Shown one piece after another: positions 32,994 through 46,100 of a stretch of DNA of 64,000 nucleotides. Source of the stretch: Membranipora membranacea (taxonomy: Eukaryota; Bryozoa; Gymnolaemata; Cheilostomatida; Membraniporidae). The stretch lies in NCBI GenBank assembly GCA_914767715.1, contig OU612070.1, positions 6,777,501-6,841,500 of the forward strand, read 5' to 3'. How positions within the stretch are numbered: the first letter of the stretch is position 1; the number at the start of each line of letters is the position of its first letter. The notes under the pieces were generated by a model, which was given only the letters and a program-made list of their open reading frames with translations, was not told where the DNA came from and did no database searches. The translations under genes were made by a program, and so were the position numbers.

Positions 32994-35900
32994 ATGGCTG
33001 ACACAGAAGGTGGTGAATCTACCTGCTTCTACAGCGATGAACTGGCAGAGAAGTTAAAGCCATGGACATCTCAACAGGTGAGGGAGTACTGGCTTGTGGA
33101 ACGTCATTGATGCGCTCGTTGTAATGTGATGAAATGGCTGCCTTCCTGTTCCTCAAATCTCATCGCTCTGCTAATGAAGATGATAGTTACATCTCTCTGC
33201 TCAACATAGTAACTGCAAATGTTGCCATGTCAAGATTGAGTTACAAAAACATTATCTGCCTTCTCTATAATAACTATCCTCCCATCATGTGTAATATTCT
33301 CTAATCATCAATTTGTTTGTGATACACAGACCAGTGAGTTACTGAGTGAGGATTTGTTGGAGGCGATATTAGCTGCTGACTCTACACATTCTCAATGTAA
33401 TGATTCGATACACAATGAGTTTAGAGAGAGAGTATGTACCGCTGTCAACAAGCAGCTAATGAAGAGTGTGCTGGAACGCTCGACAGCGGACAGCCAGGAC
33501 CCTACCAAAGTTATACAGTAAGCGTATAAATGTTATCACTGGCTTTTTAATGTTAGTAAAATTATTAATTTCAGCTGTACATGTGCGTTATCTTTTTTTG
33601 CTGGAAATGCATACAGACATGGAAGTCAGGAATTGAATACAGTGTGGAAATTCATTGATACATGTCCAAGGCTGATATTACTTCTGTATTGGCCGAAGCA
33701 ATTTTGTTCTTGATATTTAAAATACTTAAATCTGCGCTGCATGTTGAAGGCTTGTCTATATGTTGTGCACAAATTTCTTGCATATGTTAATGATCAGGAA
33801 GTAGGCGTTTAGTTGACACAAGTACAACATGTTATTATGTTATGTTAGGTTATTATGTTAATATAAACATCTTGGCAAATAGTGCAACCTGTTGATTTGA
33901 AAGTGCAAGGGTCACAGCCTGCCCAAGATCAGATGCAAAGCTGCTGATCAGTGACATAGAGACATAGTACTGCAGTTTTAAAAGTACCTTGATATGCACA
34001 GCCTGCAGTTAAATTTGGCCAAATCGATTCTAATAATTGCTGGTGGCGCATCCACACTAAAATACCTTGGTTAAATTTTGAGAAATAATTTTTGATTATG
34101 TATAAACATGCATTGTACAGGAGATTTTATATTCCATACAATTCATATTTTCACATAAGCCTATCCTAATATTATAACCCTTTTTTTTGCTCTTAATTAT
34201 TTGAGCTGTGAATAATACAAACTGTCTATCTGTTTTAGGTATTTGGTGAACGAGACAGGTTGTACTACATTAAAATGTCTTCTCAAGTTTGGAACCAAGG
34301 TGAGTCAAAACCTAGTTAAGAGGCTCAATAATATTTAATGGCTTTTCACTGTCAATTCTCTCATTATCTCCAGGAGTATATATTGGTTATGAATCCCGCA
34401 ATATCCCACTCACAGCCACCTTAGCCCTTAAAACGGTCAGAGCCTCAAATGGTCAGATGGTTTAAATACAGTTAGTAAGGTGGCATTCAGCCAATCCTCT
34501 AAATGTTTTAGTTGTCCATGTACATTCAAACATCACACAAACTAAATTCATGACATGTTATCTTTCCTTGATAATATTAATGATGATGTAGACTTAAAGA
34601 CTTTGTTTGAGGCTGCTCTTTTGTATCACATCTTATTCTCCATATTTTATTCTATCATGTGAGCGATTTTCAGCTTTAGAATCCAAATATTGAGGAAGTT
34701 ATGGCCTCTCAAACTTCCAGGGTGATTGCCTTCAATCGGCATTGGGAATAAGCGGATGTTTCCCCTGGGGTACGTCACAACCATAGACATGTGTTTTGTC
34801 TATGGTGATACTTATTATGAGTTAATAGTTAATACACTAATAATCACACAGATAAGATGATGATCAAAATTCAGACCTGGGTGGGAATCGAACCCGATCC
34901 CCATACCTATAGGCAACGACGCTACCCTCACACCACATGGACCAACTAGGTGGGCCAGTAGACAATATAGCTTGGTGTTAGCGGCGTTGCCTGCAAAGCC
35001 ATTTGAACCTGGGTTCGAGACCGTTTCAGATCTGAACATTTTGATCATCAACATATTTATTAGTGTATCGTAATAAGTATGATGGTTGTGACGTACCCTA
35101 GGGATTGCCGGCTGATTCTTACTGCCGATAAATTGCCGTCACCTTGGAAGTTTCAGAGGCCATAACTTCCTCAATATTTGGATTCTAAAGCTGAAAATCG
35201 CTCACATGATAGAATAAAATATGGAGAATAAGATGTGATACAAAAGAGCAGCCTCAAACAAAGTCTTTAACTTACAGACTTACTTTTGATTTCAGACGTT
35301 GAATTGCTGTGAGGATTTGTATTATCTGCTGGCTTATTTATTGAAACAGAAACATGAGACAGTCAGAACACTGGGTATGTAAAAATGGAAACAGAAAATA
35401 ATTGAGTAAATCTTCTGAAATACAAAAAATAATTAACAAATTTGAATCAAAAACTTTATCTCATATTTTGCCGGATTATAATGCATTAAAATCTTCTAAA
35501 ACAGAAAGTCTCCCATCAACGGTTTTCAACTTGTGTTTGACTGAGGTAGATATATTGTGCCGGGTCTGCGGATTTACTACACATGCAACCCACACATGCA
35601 CTAGACTTGACAACATGCAAACTTATGCAAGTTTTGTTTGCACTGTTATCTAGATCTGTGTTATCTGTTTTACCTGTTTATCTTTGATGTGAGGTGCTGC
35701 TGCATCTCCCATAATTCTGTCATAGTTTTACTACACGTAATTTTTGCACTGTGTGATATAATCAATATTAAAAATTCTGTGTCTTCTCTGTAATACAAAG
35801 CGCCTCTCTGACACAATTTCTTTTACTGCCTGGAGTCTTATGTCCATTGATATGAATATATGGATCAGTGGTGAATACATAGTGTGGCTATTTTTGGAGA

Positions 35901-38900
35901 TATGCCATCAGTATAAGACTTTGTGTCAGGATCTAAATCCAGCTAAAAAATGTGTGTATGTGCTTATATAACAATTTATTTCAAACTGTTATTTACAAAT
36001 TGTTGCAGATGTATCTAAGTACACAGAAGTGTGTGTGGTGTGTGCCCAGCTGATAGCAGTCCTATGTCAGAGTGAGAGCCGAAATGGGCGAGTTAAACTA
36101 GCTCAGGTGTCTCTTACCGATCTCAGTGTATTCACTACAAAGTAAGTGATCCTGTCACTCTATCAAACCTTTAATAAATATTTCTCAATTTCTCAAAATT
36201 GTTATACTCGAGAGGGGAAAATGTTAGCTAGAGTTAAATTTAGCTAGTTTGGGGGATGATTAAAACTTAGATAGCGCTAAGTTTAGCAAGCTCAGGTGGA
36301 AGCTTGAATAAAGTTACGAGGGTTGGTGAATGGGCGAACTTTTCCTCCTGCAGATTATTAACTCGTCTTGGTTAGTACAAGCGGTGCATTAACATCACTC
36401 ATAAAAATGTTATTTTAGAACACTAGGGGCAAGAGCAATTTATACCATATTCGCTGCTGTCAGTTATGGTGTTAAAAGCATCGCTAAAATCCTCTTCACA
36501 TATCATAAAATCCATTCAATAATAACAGTACCTACCATGATAAGGATTGTGAAATTTTTATTATTTACTACATACAATATTCTTATCAATCATCATAACA
36601 ACAAAAATAACATGTTATTCCCGGTATTATAATTCATGGCAAAACAGAGGGGCTTTTGATACATGCGACTCTCATCGATAAAACCGCTAATCAACATAGG
36701 AACTAGAGATAGATACCAAATTAGCTCACTTGTCCTCAATCCTCAGTATCAATGTTTTCAATCTTACTAATCTATGAGACACAACAAACACTTGTGACAT
36801 CATAATCACTGTTTTGCTAATAATGCTCTGAGGACAAATCCAGTCGTGCTTACTTTTAAAGCCATAGCTAAAACCTAGATCAAAGTATGATCCAATTTAC
36901 CAGTAGAATAGGAATGTACGGACTGCAGGTAAATTGGATCAAACTTATACTAGCTAAAACCCCTCAAAATGTACGTTACAAGTGGGGATATCTGAAAGAC
37001 CTACTCTGGCATCCCTTTTATTTGGTAAAGGGCAGTCAACCCCTTCATATTACTCAACATAGTTTCAATTTTCAACTAAACAGTGAATAAAGTTTGGTAG
37101 TATAATCCTCATATTGATGGCCAACAGAAAAATTAGCCTGCCCATCTAACATGCATTATATTTGAGATTTTGTTTTGTAGGAAACAAACTGGAATTGATA
37201 TTAGTCTCGTGACCCAAGTTGTGGATGGTGTGACTATGATATTTCAGTACCAGTTCTCCGTCGCCGAATGACGAAATTTGATAATACACTTTCTCCGCGA
37301 GTGAGGATGATTTTTCAACTAATTCCATTTCAAAATATTTTTCTTTCCATAGCTTACTGATTGAGCGACGGGAGGCTGGCATAGACACACAAGACGACAT
37401 TGACACATTAATGTTGCACACTGTGCAATCATATTGCCTATGTGCCTCTTTAGTAAAGAGTACCAAAGCCATAGAAGAATCAGGACTACTTTTGATTGTG
37501 ACAGAAGTATTGACCGTTTATCACGGTCTACCTACAGAGGAATCAACCAACAAAACTGTAAGTTCAGTCTAGGATTCAGGAGAAAAGTTTCGCGGGTCAA
37601 AAGAGGGTATTGGTCTGTCATCAGAGGATTTCATAAAGCATTCCTGTCAATGGGCTTGATAATAATAACTATGATTATGTTCAACCTGCTGAAACAATCA
37701 GATCCAAACTATGAACATCACACAACATAAAGCCAGCCTTGTGTGTCAAAGGCCAAAACATGGATGTCTCCAATATTTAGCCATTGAGTGATCCTTAGTC
37801 TACTTTTTTACCAAAAAATTAGTCAGAGTCACTAGTGTTGTTCTCCCGATGTACCCAAATTGAGTAGCCAGTTTATTAGTTGGTCAGTAAGGGAGCTATG
37901 ATCGCTAGACTTTGTTTTATCTAAATTATAACTTATAATGTCTCAGTCACATGGTGAGATACGGTGATGTAGTGCTCTCCCTTATCATCAGTTTGATAAG
38001 CACCATATCTTGTAACACACAAGAATTCTGTTATCAGTATCTTTGTGGGTATGATACGGTGGAACACTAGAGCAGACAGGGCAAATTCTGAAATGAGCAA
38101 CTTTCCACACACTGTCACAATATCCTGATGACCAATACTAATCTTGTGACAATTTTGGATGGCAGCAAGTTTTAAGAAGGAACAATATCCGTCAGCTCAC
38201 ATGCAATGAATGGCACTTTGCCAAAACTCTATCTAGGTGATGTTTCGTTTCCTGAGTTTTGGCAATAGCCACTCATGTAATCTTTGACAGCATTATGCAA
38301 TGGTACCAACGTCACCACAATGTTTCAAGCCAACAGTTTGTTTTACTAATATTATCTAATATTCTATAACCATTTTTATCCATAATATGAATTTTAGCCG
38401 GAGCAACATATGTAATCTCTTTACTTATATTTGTAGCTCTCCGTGGTCTCGACTTGTCTGATAGGTCTACAGAAAGTCCTACAGTCTCTGCTACATAAAG
38501 TCAACTCTCTAAATCAGACAATGTTAGTTAGCTCTGAAGCTTTTGAGCTCATAAATGATGTCCTGATGGCGCATATCACTAGACTAATACATAGAAATGA
38601 CTCTGTCATACCAGAGCACAAGCCTGTGTCCTCCGGTGACCATGTTGAAGAGACATCTGTAGATGACTCTACTGATAATGAAGTTCAGACTACAGAACTA
38701 ACTTGTAGTGAGAGCTTAGAGACAACTGAAATAACAAATGTTATTCTGGCGAGCATTGCAGTGGTCAAACAGATGAAGGATACTAAGGTCAGTCAAGTTT
38801 TGGCGATCTTTTAGCAGGGATGGTTTTCCCTTTTTAAACCTTCTTTGTTTTTGTTCTCATCATGGAGTCACATCCAACTCCTAATCCTCACTCAAGCTTG

Positions 38901-40153
38901 GACTAAGCTCAACTTACCCTAGAATACTCAATATTTCCTGTAAACATAATTCAGCACCTCTCACCTGGGAGGGTGGGATCCCTCCCACCCACTCTCCCAC
39001 CTTCCCTGCTCTCACCTTTTATGAAGTAAAAGAATATTAGCAGTTGCCTTCTCTTGTAAATATGGCTAGGATGGATCGATGGATTTTATTACTATCACTG
39101 ACATCATTATTAAAAGAAAAAATGAGTCGCGAAATACAGTGTAATTGCTGGCACTTTGAATAAGCAAGAAAAAGCGAAGACACTTGGAATAAAAAGTCAA
39201 ATCTCTGTCTAAAAAAGAATTTCGTTTAAAATAAGAGTGATATGACGCAGAAAACAGTCTCTCCCCAGTGAGCTTCTATGTTTTACTGTACGGTATCTGC
39301 CAGATGGACATTTACTCAACAAATCATTGATGAAATGATCCTCATCGTGAATATAGCGTAAGGCCAGTGTTCGTGTCTGATTGTCCATCATGGTATAAAT
39401 GTCGTAAGATGTGTATTAAGCGCTAAAATGTACGTTTAAGAGCTTCCTGATTGGTAACAATGATCTCAAAATTGTTGTACACCTCCCTTTCATCCGTTTA
39501 TCTTGTCCAGGTTCGCCATATTCACAATATGAAATGTCACAAAAAGAAACATAGACATTGTGACCTCACTGAGAACATACATCATCACAGCGATGTGTTG
39601 TCTATGCAGTGCAGTGATGGACCTTCATGTGCTGTAGCGTATTTAACGAGGCGATTACTTGGTGTATACAATATTCTTCCGACATGTTCCGTCAAGGTGA
39701 GAGCAAAATAGATGCTTAATTAGAGTCACCGTATGAACCTTAAAACCTTCTGGCAATCTATGCTATCCATAGAACATTCTATGGCCATGCAGAGAAGCCT
39801 TTTACAAGATATTTCCAGCCTGGTGAAGAATATGTGTTTGATGATGTTTGATTTTTCCTGCGGGTCACCTGGGACTGTCTGTCTGCCATAGAAGTTTACC
39901 CCTTGGTCTTACATAGAGAATAATACCATTGTCAGTTATATTTTAATACACAGATATAACAGTTTCACACATCATAATTTCGTCCATTTGTAGGCAAAGC
40001 TGTTAGAACTGTTGACACTTGAGGGCGGGTGCTGCTGTATGTGCCAGTCTGACTTTATCACTCCGCTCCTCTCTGATATAACAAAACAGAGTGAAGAGAA
40101 CCAACTAATTATGATATCAAGTCTGACGTCGATACTTCTGAATCAGCTAGCTG
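32994..40153 (+). CDS. LYST: LYST exons 1-9 (N-terminal helical region)
   Basis: Exons: 32994-33077, 33330-33517, 34239-34299, 35296-35374, 36009-36141, 37353-37557, 38437-38787, 39511-39696, 39994-40153. They encode residues 1 to about 482. Exon 8 (HNMKCHKKKHRHCDLTENIH) and exon 9 (LEGGCCCMCQSDFITPLL) are the most diagnostic for LYST: vertebrate LYST has a similar basic His-rich stretch followed by a CCCMD-type block. Exon 7 carries an acidic Asp/Glu/Thr-rich insert (VEETSVDDSTDNEVQTTE). Confidence 0.85.
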
Positions 40154-43100
40154 GTAACTGTCTCAGTATAGTTTAATTATTTCAATTGAAAATAATAGCC
40201 AGATGAAGCTCTCATAGTCATGCTGTTATCTGTGTGACTTCCTCATGTTATATAGATAATTGCAAACTTCCACTATGGGTTGAATTTCTCATACTGATAT
40301 AGAGTGTAATTATTTTCGGACCTTATGTGTCTAAAGTCAAGTATTTCTATGTTGTCAGATGCTATTTATGGTTCTCCAACAAATGCTTCAATGGCTTGAT
40401 TCTCTATTAGCAAGTAACGGATATATTTTTGTGTCTTTATTAAAGTTGAAATGATACTATAATTACAATTAGGTGACAGATCGGCTGTGATGAGCAACTG
40501 TAGCCCTTGTTCCCAGCGTGCTGAGGACACTAGAGGTATAGACCAGATATATACGCTGTTATCATCAGCACACAGCGAGGATACATGTAGCAGAGTCATA
40601 CTACAACATGTATACAGTATGAGTACTCAGACTACACCACAGCTCACATTTATACTCTATAGACACATATTTAAACCATTGCTGGATGATTTCTACAATA
40701 AACCTGACAGTAAGATGATCCTATGGGTATTTTTCTCATTTTGACTCAAACACAGCTCGTACCAAAAGTCACAGATTACAGATTTATTAATATTCCACTG
40801 TTGAAATACCCTGGAGTATCACAAAAAACTGTTGGCAAGCTCTTGTAAAAATAAAATTGGATTTCATAATCAAAATTTGAATTCTTAATAATTATGATTA
40901 GGTTGCTCACAATCATCTACTTTTGTGATCAGCCAGTTTGAGAACTTGTACACAACATTCATGATTGTACAAGCTACATCTTCCCTCTGAAGTAGGGGGA
41001 ACAACACGGGAAATTGTTCTAATTTGTTACTTATCTCTGTATTATTAGACATAGGAGAGGATGTACTGAGACTTTGTCTAACTTCACTCACTCAGTCGCT
41101 GAATCAGGATGATTGTATAGATCACTTCCTATCCTCCACATATAGTATGCAAATTCTACAACTCTCTGTCAGCAAGCATAATACAATACTACCTCTAGTC
41201 CTTCAGGTAAAGCTAATATAATATTGGTGTAAGTTTCATAATATTTATAATTATAACTAATCGTTTATAGATCTTTGTAAATGAATAGTTGCTATCAACA
41301 AAATGAGTGCCAATCCTCCTTTTTATGTTGATCGGAATGAAAGCTTCAATGTTGTACTAATTAAAGTGCTCAAACTTTGACCGTGTGGCTGGTAGTAGCA
41401 TTCCAACCACATTCCCAACAATGTGGGACTGTGGTTGATCACAAAATGCTTTTTTCATCGACCCAGGCACAGTTTGAGCACTTGAACTATTGTCGGATGA
41501 AATCATCGACTCAATAGAAATGATGGTTTATGATCATAAAGTCTATGTATATTACCTATGAGGAATCTCATTTATCATTTGCCTGTTGTCAGGTGTTTAG
41601 CCTGTTGATGGAGCTCCGTTCTGAGGATCAGGTATTAACTCCGTTATTAACTCTACTACTAGGGGAGCCTGAAGTCCAGCAGACTAGCTCTGACTTTGTC
41701 ATGATTGAGCTTGTCTACCAAACACCAGACTTCAATGGTAAGTGAGCTAAACCTTTACTTGAGTGAATGCTTTACTTTAGTAATAGTTTGATAGCTATAT
41801 AAGTCTTTCATGCAAGGAATATCTGGTAAAGCACATAGCTTTCAGGATTGTAAGTTTTAATTTGCAATATACATGTTCTTGTAAAACACACTTATATATC
41901 AAACTCAATCCTAAAATTAGGCCACACCAAATTGATGTCTTGATCTAGATTTACCTCCCTCCTCTACAATATTATCTGGATCATGGAAATAAACTAAAAT
42001 TACCTCCAGCCTCCAGCTGATCATTCTCTAAATTATTGTAAAAATAACACAAAATGTGTGATAACATGAATTTCCCTCCAGCGTCCTCTCCATAATTGCC
42101 AAAAATAAAACAATAAAATGGAATTCCCTCCAGCCTCCTCTAGTATTTTGGCATAAAATGAAAAATAATATACCTCCTCCCTCCTCCAAAATTCCTTCTT
42201 GCTCGTCATCTAGATCAAGACATCAATTTGGTGTGGCCTTAAGGAAAACTCCAGAATTTCCTTCCTGCAGCAAATGGTTTATTTAGAGTTGGACATGGTT
42301 GATATGCACGAAATCGGTCATAGGATTGTTGATGCATATAACATGACTGAAGATCAGGTTAAAAAAATAGGGCAACTGTACACTGCCGGAAGCTCCATGT
42401 GTTGTTTGATGATTTTTGTATCGTTTTATAACACATGTTCTTGCATTTGGAAATTTAACTGCATCTTAGATTTTGAGTATTTGACTTTTAGTGACCTGCT
42501 AATGTTGTATATTATCCTGTTACAGAACCGCTGTCTGATATGCACATGTTACTAACTAAGGAGAAATGGGCCTGCTGTCACAGGTTATTGCATCTCAGTA
42601 ATCTGTTCAGGACTGGATTCCAATCACAGAACGGTATACAGTAAGTCTGAAAGCTTATTGGGTTTCTACAGTGCATGCTACGTGAATACCTCATAGATGA
42701 GCAGGAGGGACAACTTCTAACACATGCAGCACTTTGACCCAGAAGTCCTATGAATTTAGTTAGTGTAAAAAATTGTATAACTGCTGTAGAACTAGCTGCC
42801 AGGCTATATGTGTCTTTGTTATTTTTGTAGTCTTTGATGAATTACTGCTATACTGGCAACATTAATAATAATGAATTGTTGCTGACAATAAAAGTATATA
42901 GAAAATATATATATATATTAAACTTCATTGATATAATCAATCAAGAAATTTCAAAAGATTCGAGTTGTGCCCCCTTTGACACAGTGAAAATAATATCCTA
43001 CTTAGGTTCAGGCATATTCTTGGTAACATATATGTACACCAGTATATGATGGTATGATCTGTATCTGTGATATGGATATCTGCAGATCATGATTTTATCT

Positions 43101-46100
43101 TCTCCATTCCAGGCTTTTGCTGCTGATGATGAGGTCATTAATGATGACACTGATCACCAATGATCACATAGCTGACTCTCAGAGAGTGTTTCTCAGTGAT
43201 CTCTATACTACTATAATAAGCTGTCTGTTAGTCTCTATACAACACGCTCTGTGTCTCGGAAAAACGGTATGTGTCATAAGATTAACATGTACTGTCAGGC
43301 TGTGTCACTGTCACAATCATCTGTTATACTGAATATTGAGTTAATGTCAAATAAGTTATCAATACAAGCGTAAAATACATAGTAAACACAATATTTATCT
43401 ATACCCAGAATAATTTCCTTACCCTGGACAGTAACAGCCTACCTGCTGCTTGCTTATCCACATTTGATTGGATGTGATAATGGTTTGCAGTGACCCTGAT
43501 TATAGTTACACCAAAATACTGTTTCTTTTTCTACAGGTGCTACGAATCACAAAGATATGCACAGAGATCTCCAAAGTTTTCACTGAATGTGAGGTTTGCC
43601 GTAAAGAAGGAGAAGAGATCAGTGTAAAGAATGTATTTCAGCTTCTTCAGGTTTTATTATCTTGTTCCTCACATAAACTACCCATGAAGACTAAACTAAA
43701 ATGGGATACTGACCCGGTGAGTAAGAACTCATAATCTAAACGGTACCGCTATCTTCTACTTAGCTTTAGGGACCATGGTGGTATAAGCTTTACCTGTAGT
43801 GGTGTGGTGTCCCTGATCATGTCTTAACCTAGCTTCTGCCTATTAAATATAATAGACATTTGATGGTATTGGTGCATGACCTTTACGTTGATTAAGTTAT
43901 TTGCGGTTTGTAACAATGTCTGATCTTGCTGCAAATCGACATTGTGATCTACCGGTGGTCTAGACAAAAATCCAACAAAACCTCGGTGGCTGCAACCCTT
44001 AATATCAAAACTAGTAGTAGGTTTGTTCGGAAGTATGATCATCTAGCTATGACAATGCTCTGTAAATTTAATGTCTTGTTTATTCAAGGTAAAGTCCAGC
44101 GAGGAGAGTGATTGTGATTCATGGGAGATAACACCCAATACTTCAAGTGTCAGGGGAAACAACTCCGGCACTGCCAGCGATGAATATGAGGCTGATGATG
44201 AGAGTTATGGTAAGTTGTATAGCCTGTGATTTTCACATATATCAGTATATTATTCAATAAGTGGCTTGCCTCATCGTAAATTACCGGTTGTAGCGCTAGC
44301 TTCCTGATATAACATGACAGCATCTGTTAAAGGCTCGCCTCACCACAAACTGTTCAAAAGCAAATACTGTCTGGAACGAGGCATAGACTTATGTTCCTGC
44401 CCCGCAGTGTGTCATATACATCAAAGCATTTCCGTTTCAATTGATTTATGTAAGTAATATACTGAGCTATGCACACTGGAATTGGCTGAATGTGTAGGTA
44501 TCAATAAGCTTGACAAACCATGAGGACCATAAGAACAGACAGTTTGTGACAGTCCCTGATGTAAGCCAATTGTTGTTGGTGTTTTTCAGAAGTTATAACT
44601 GTGGCGATTAGCCAATCAGAAGCTTCATGGATGCCAAGATTTGTTTCCAAACGAGGTGCTTATTGCTATGCTGACTCATATGTCAATGTGTACACCATAA
44701 ACTAATATTCATTGCGAATCATGGATTACAGATACCAGAGTTATTTATTAGAATAGATACTTAGCTTACTACTGGATAGTTCCAGATTGAGATTTTTTCA
44801 TAAGTCTGTCTCAGAATAAATTGATTGCTTGCTATAGGTTAACCCATATGTCAAACTCTGATATCAGTTTTGGATATATGACTAAAAGAGGATGTTATAG
44901 CTCACAGGAGAAAACAACTCCTAAATATGAATATGATGTCAGATTTAAAGCTAGATGGGCTTCGGCAGTGATTTTTGAACACAGGGACTGAGTGAAACCA
45001 CCTCAGAACAATCTGCTCTACATATAACGAGATTTAACCAACCTATGGCTAATACAAAGTTGCTTGATTGAATGATTAAAGTAATTCATAGTTTTACCTG
45101 ATTAGCTCTACCCAGTGATAGATATAGCGTTTTAATTCTTCAAGCAAATGATTGTGTGTAGAGATCTCAGTCTGAGCAAGGAGCCAGTTTTGAGAATTAT
45201 AGTTTATTCTTTCTTAAAACACAGGCCTGAATTGCTTCTGTCACTTGGGCTGTGTGAGCTTATGTTGAATGACTGGACCTTATTTAATGGTAGCACGGCC
45301 GATCAGAGTCGCACATTACCAAGGGCTATGGAACTAAAGATGGACAATTAATAAGTTCTCAGTCTTCACCTTTTGCTATCATTCTGCTTTATATTGTAGA
45401 CTCTATAATGCCAACGCTATGTTCGTATAACAGTAACAGCCTCATAGAGCCGGAGTTATGGCTCCTGACTCTGAGCCTGATGACTTGTGGTACAGTGAAG
45501 TTCAGTAGTGCACAGGAGTTGACTGTACTGACTGCTATAGATAGACATGTGAGAGATACAGAGACATGGGCTTATCAATCACACAAAACAGTGAGTCTAT
45601 GCTTATTATGGTCTGCTTGATAGGAAGTTACTGCCCTTGTGCCATAAAAGTGATTCTTTTCATAAATGGGAAGAGAACAGCCAAATATCTATATCAGTGG
45701 TGCCTTTGAGGACAAAGACACCAGGAATTTATTAACATTATAAACTGCACTTCTATGACCTAACAGCCTGCTGACAAGCTACTAACTTTTTGTTTGACTG
45801 CTTGTATTCACCATCTGTTGATCTGTCTATTCATTGAATGACAGACTTACACAAATCAACTTCGAACAAGAAACAAACATTGTGATTTGTGACTCACTGA
45901 TTGACAGTATAGTATTAAGCAAACAGAACAGAAAACAGTGATGGACAAAAATATGAATGAAAATTGGAATGCTTAGGATGGACAAACTTTTTGAAGATTC
46001 AATAAGTTGGTAAATAAATTACCCTTTTGGTATCAGCTACTAACACAACCATATCTGACAAACCGCAGCTGCTTTGCATATGCATATAGAAAAGCTGCAT

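Noticed and set aside
34870-35030. tRNA genes in LYST intron 3
   Set aside because: Pol III B-box-like blocks are present in both orientations but there is no foldable acceptor stem. They are heads of SINE-like copies.
37181-37340. Alternative LYST exon after the acceptor tgttttgtag
   Set aside because: It continues the phase for about 30 codons but reaches a TGA with no donor that restores the frame. Exon 37353-37557 joins exon 5 in phase and matches the helical pattern of the protein.
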